Made by a program: the position numbers and the translations under genes
The notes under the pieces: model-generated
The model's database searches: none
Told to the model about the DNA's origin: nothing
The model's input: only the letters and a program-made list of their open reading frames with translations
Shown here: piece after piece, positions 61,799-64,000 of the stretch
Layout: each line of letters begins with the position of its first letter
Numbering within the stretch: position 1 is the first letter of the stretch
DNA from: Paraburkholderia sp. D15
GTDB taxonomy: Bacteria > Pseudomonadota > Gammaproteobacteria > Burkholderiales > Burkholderiaceae
Length of the DNA: 64,000 nucleotides
Direction of reading: 5' to 3'
Assembly (NCBI RefSeq): GCF_029910215.1
Contig: NZ_CP110396.1
Coordinates: forward strand, 372,001-436,000

Positions 61799-62506
61799 AT
61801 GACAATCGAATTCGTCTGGCGGCTTCTCGCCGCATTCAGCTGCGGCGTCGCGATCGGCCTCGAACGGCAGATGCGGCAGCGCAATGCCGGCCTGCGCACC
61901 ATCACGCTGGTGGCGAGCGGCGCCTGCCTGTTCGTCACGCTCGGCGTGCTGACCGGCAACGGCACGGCCGGCATCACGCAGATCGCGGCGTACGTGGTCT
62001 CCGGCGTCGGCTTTCTCGGCGGCGGCGTGATCATGCGCGACAAGGGTTCCATTCAGGGGATCAACACCGCCGCGACCTTGTGGTGTTCGGCCGCGGTCGG
62101 CGTGTTGTGCGGCGCGGGACATTACGGACCGGCGCTGGCCGGCACGATCGTCGTGTTGCTGACCAATACGGTGCTGCGCGAAGTGAGTCGCATGATCAAC
62201 GCGACGCCCGTCTCGAACGCGGACCTCGTGCGCGAATACGTGCTGACGATCGTCTGTCGGGAAGCCGACGAGATTCACATCCGCACCGCCGTATCGAACT
62301 CCATGTACTCGACGCCGCTGTCGTTTCAAAGTCTGACGAGCGAAGACGTCGACGACGATTCAGGACGCATCCGCGTTACCGCGATCGTCAAGCTGCATCC
62401 GAAGGATCAACCGAAGCTCGAGCAGATGGCGAGCCGCATCAGCATGGAGAAAAGCGTGTCCAGCGTCAGCTGGACCGCTCGGGAAGCGGAGCCGACACCC
62501 GAGTGA
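61799..62506 (+). CDS. MgtC/SapB-family membrane protein
   Basis: A 235-residue protein. Four or five helices fill about 1-125 with the MgtC signature GLERQMRQRNAGLRTITLVASGACLF and GVGFLGGGVIMRDKGSIQGINTAATLW; a soluble ACT-like C-terminal domain follows (about 145-225). MgtC proteins modulate the F-ATPase and help growth in low magnesium or inside hosts; short homologues without the C-terminal domain behave differently. ATG 61799 is chosen as the homology starts there, though the frame opens 60 bases earlier. Confidence 0.9.
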   Translation: MTIEFVWRLLAAFSCGVAIGLERQMRQRNAGLRTITLVASGACLFVTLGVLTGNGTAGITQIAAYVVSGVGFLGGGVIMRDKGSIQGINTAATLWCSAAVGVLCGAGHYGPALAGTIVVLLTNTVLREVSRMINATPVSNADLVREYVLTIVCREADEIHIRTAVSNSMYSTPLSFQSLTSEDVDDDSGRIRVTAIVKLHPKDQPKLEQMASRISMEKSVSSVSWTAREAEPTPE

Positions 62507-62680
62507 GCGCGCGCGTGTGGATCAGCGTGTTAATTCCCTATCTCCACGCGTATCGTCTACACTTAGCTTGCAATAGATTCAGACAATGTTAATTCAGCGT
62601 CCTGAATATGGACTGTCCCATAAGCATCGACTAAGCTCTATCACCGTGAAATTTTCACACTCAACAAGGGAGTCTCGATT

Positions 62681-62935
62681 ATGGAACACGGCATCATTGC
62701 ATGGCTCATCATCGGCGCGATCGCCGGCTGGCTGGCAGGCGTGCTCGTCAAGGGCGGCGGCTTCGGCCTGATCGTCGACATCATCGTCGGGATCGTCGGC
62801 GCGTTCATCGGCGGTTGGCTCGCCGGCGTGCTGCACATTTCGCTCGGCGGCGGCTGGATCGGTTCCATCATTACCGCCGTCATCGGCGCCGTCATTCTGC
62901 TGTTCCTGATCCGGCTCGTCCGACGAGGGGCGTGA
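62681..62935 (+). CDS. GlsB/YeaQ/YmgE-family stress-response membrane protein
   Basis: An 84-residue protein with three membrane helices and repeated Gly-rich turns (IIGAIAGWLAGVLVKGGGFGLIVDIIVGIVGAFIGGWL in outline), the transglycosylase-associated family pattern. These proteins are induced by stress and stationary phase; function is not known. AGGGAG lies nine bases before the ATG. A strong terminator follows at 63009. Confidence 0.9.
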   Translation: MEHGIIAWLIIGAIAGWLAGVLVKGGGFGLIVDIIVGIVGAFIGGWLAGVLHISLGGGWIGSIITAVIGAVILLFLIRLVRRGA

Positions 62936-63008
62936 GGCGTCTGCATCGCCCGGCTCGCATTGCTTTCGAGTGACAAAGGCGTCGGCGGATAACACCGTCC
63001 GGCGCCCG

Positions 63009-63036
63009 AAAAACCGGCCCGCGTGGCCGGTTTTTT
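63009..63036. terminator. bidirectional terminator between GlsB and CoA-transferase genes
   Basis: AAAAACCGGCC (63009-63019) pairs perfectly with GGCCGGTTTTT (63025-63035) around CGCGT, with T runs on both strands, suiting the two convergent genes. Confidence 0.9.
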
Positions 63037-63056
63037 CTTGCCGGCCAGCAACTTTC

Positions 63057-64000
63057 CTACTTGATCTCGACCGGGACTTCGACCGGGACTTCGGCCGGCA
63101 GCATCGAACCCGTATCGCGCAGCCTTCCGTGCCACGCGAATGCCTGGTCCAGCCGATGCGGCGTCTGGCCGCCCCACTTCAACGCGTCCCGATAGTAATC
63201 GCGCAGTAGATCGCGATACAGCGGATGCGTGCAGTTGTCGATGATCAACACCGCCCTCTCGCGCGGCGCGAGACCGCGCAGATCGGCCAGCCCCTGCTCG
63301 GTCACGACCACGTCGACGTCGTGTTCGTTGTGATCGCAATGCGGCACCATCGGCACGACGCTGGAGATGCGGCCGTCCTTCGCGATCGATTTGGTGGCGA
63401 AGATCGCGCACGACGCATTACGCGCGAAATCGCCCGATCCGCCGATGCCGTTCATCATGTGCGTGCCGCCCACGTGGGTCGAATTCACGTTGCCGTAGAT
63501 GTCGAATTCCAGCGCTGTGTTCAACGCGATCAGCCCGAGCCGGCGAATCACTTCCGGGTGATTGCTGACTTCCTGCGGACGCAGCACAAGGCGATCGCGA
63601 TAGCGTTCGAGTTCGCCGAACACCTGCGCCTGGCGCGCGGCGGATAACGTGATCGACGCGCCGGACGCGAACGTCACCTTGCCCGCATCCATCAGATCGA
63701 AGGTCGAATCCTGCAGGACTTCCGAATAGATGTCGAACGGCTCGAACGGCGACTCGACAAAACCGGCCAGCACCGCGTTCGCGATCGTGCCGATGCCGGC
63801 CTGCAACGGCGGCAGACGTTTGGGCATGCGTCCGTGCGAAACCTCGTGCTGGAAAAACTCGATCAGATGGCCGGCGATCATGCGCGTGTCCTCGTCGGCG
63901 GGCAGCACTGTCGACGGGCTATCCGCCATGCCGGTGATCACGATCGCGGCGATTTTCCCGGCCGGAATCTCGATCGCCGGCGTGCCGACGCGATCGCGCG
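63057..64000 (-). CDS. acetyl-CoA hydrolase / succinate-CoA transferase, C-terminal part
   Basis: The 3-prime portion of a larger gene; the start lies beyond the window. The readable 314 or so residues show KIAAIVITGMADSPSTVL, a conserved ALEFDIYGNVNSTH with the catalytic Glu, MNGIGGSGDFARNA and VVTEQGLADLRGLAPRERA, typical of class I CoA transferases such as AarC and ScpC that move CoA between succinate, acetate or propionate. The C-terminus is YYRDALKWGGQTPHRLDQAFAWH followed by repeated PVEVPVEI. Hydrolase versus transferase is not decidable here. Confidence 0.87.
   Translation of the reverse strand, partial: RDRVGTPAIEIPAGKIAAIVITGMADSPSTVLPADEDTRMIAGHLIEFFQHEVSHGRMPKRLPPLQAGIGTIANAVLAGFVESPFEPFDIYSEVLQDSTFDLMDAGKVTFASGASITLSAARQAQVFGELERYRDRLVLRPQEVSNHPEVIRRLGLIALNTALEFDIYGNVNSTHVGGTHMMNGIGGSGDFARNASCAIFATKSIAKDGRISSVVPMVPHCDHNEHDVDVVVTEQGLADLRGLAPRERAVLIIDNCTHPLYRDLLRDYYRDALKWGGQTPHRLDQAFAWHGRLRDTGSMLPAEVPVEVPVEIK

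Overview
The window is GC-rich, tightly packed chromosomal DNA with no tRNA, rRNA, insertion sequence, prophage or CRISPR array that I can see. Gene content points to a Burkholderia-group betaproteobacterium (Paraburkholderia, Burkholderia or Caballeronia); this is inferred from protein families and codon bias, not from a phylogenetic marker. The segment looks like a metabolic island region: catabolic, transport and regulator modules laid end to end.

Layout. (1) 1-9.8 kb: hexarate (D-glucarate/galactarate) catabolism with two alternative routes, KdgD plus an alpha-ketoglutarate semialdehyde dehydrogenase and GarL plus GarR, two MFS permeases, an FCD-type GntR regulator and several candidate operators. 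A Fic-fold protein with its own operator array is inserted at 3.0-4.4 kb. (2) 10-18 kb: a DUF2867 protein, a chloroperoxidase-like hydrolase, a CIO-type cytochrome bd oxidase with a small third subunit behind a consensus ANR/FNR box, and a convergent response regulator / hybrid kinase pair separated by a tandem repeat. (3) 18.2-22.5 kb: a sigma-70-like protein and a very large GMC oxidoreductase fused to an alpha/beta hydrolase with a Cys nucleophile. (4) 22.5-35.6 kb: two polar-amino-acid-type ABC transporters in separate transcription units, two HutC-type (UTRA) regulators, a 2OG-Fe oxygenase, an FAD dehydrogenase and a histidine ammonia-lyase homologue that lacks the MIO triad. Similar TTGTATA-type palindromes lie in front of both transporter operons, so I read the whole block as one regulon. 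(5) 35.6-37.3 kb: an ICMT-like methyltransferase and an arylamine N-acetyltransferase. (6) 37.6-45.9 kb: a Fur-box-headed iron module (OprB-like porin, exported beta-propeller, Tat-exported DyP peroxidase, FbpABC-type ferric ABC transporter). (7) 45.9-47.8 kb: LysR regulator with divergent EamA exporter. (8) 47.9-56.8 kb: malonate decarboxylase operon mdcABCDEGH with a GntR regulator and a divergent MFS carrier; several Mdc subunits carry low-complexity insertions. (9) 56.9-64 kb: AlkB-like dioxygenase, RutE-type malonic semialdehyde reductase, small membrane proteins, a metallophosphoesterase, an MgtC-family protein, a GlsB-family protein and the C-terminal part of a succinate/acetyl-CoA transferase.

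The most promising undescribed system is block 4: a MIO-less lyase, duplicated transporters and paired UTRA regulators, probably for uptake and cleavage of a histidine-like or betaine-like amino compound; ergothioneine is one hypothesis. Second are the Fic protein with a substituted catalytic histidine behind a GATAAG operator array, and the porin/propeller/peroxidase iron module. All functional calls rest on reading motifs by eye; no search was run.
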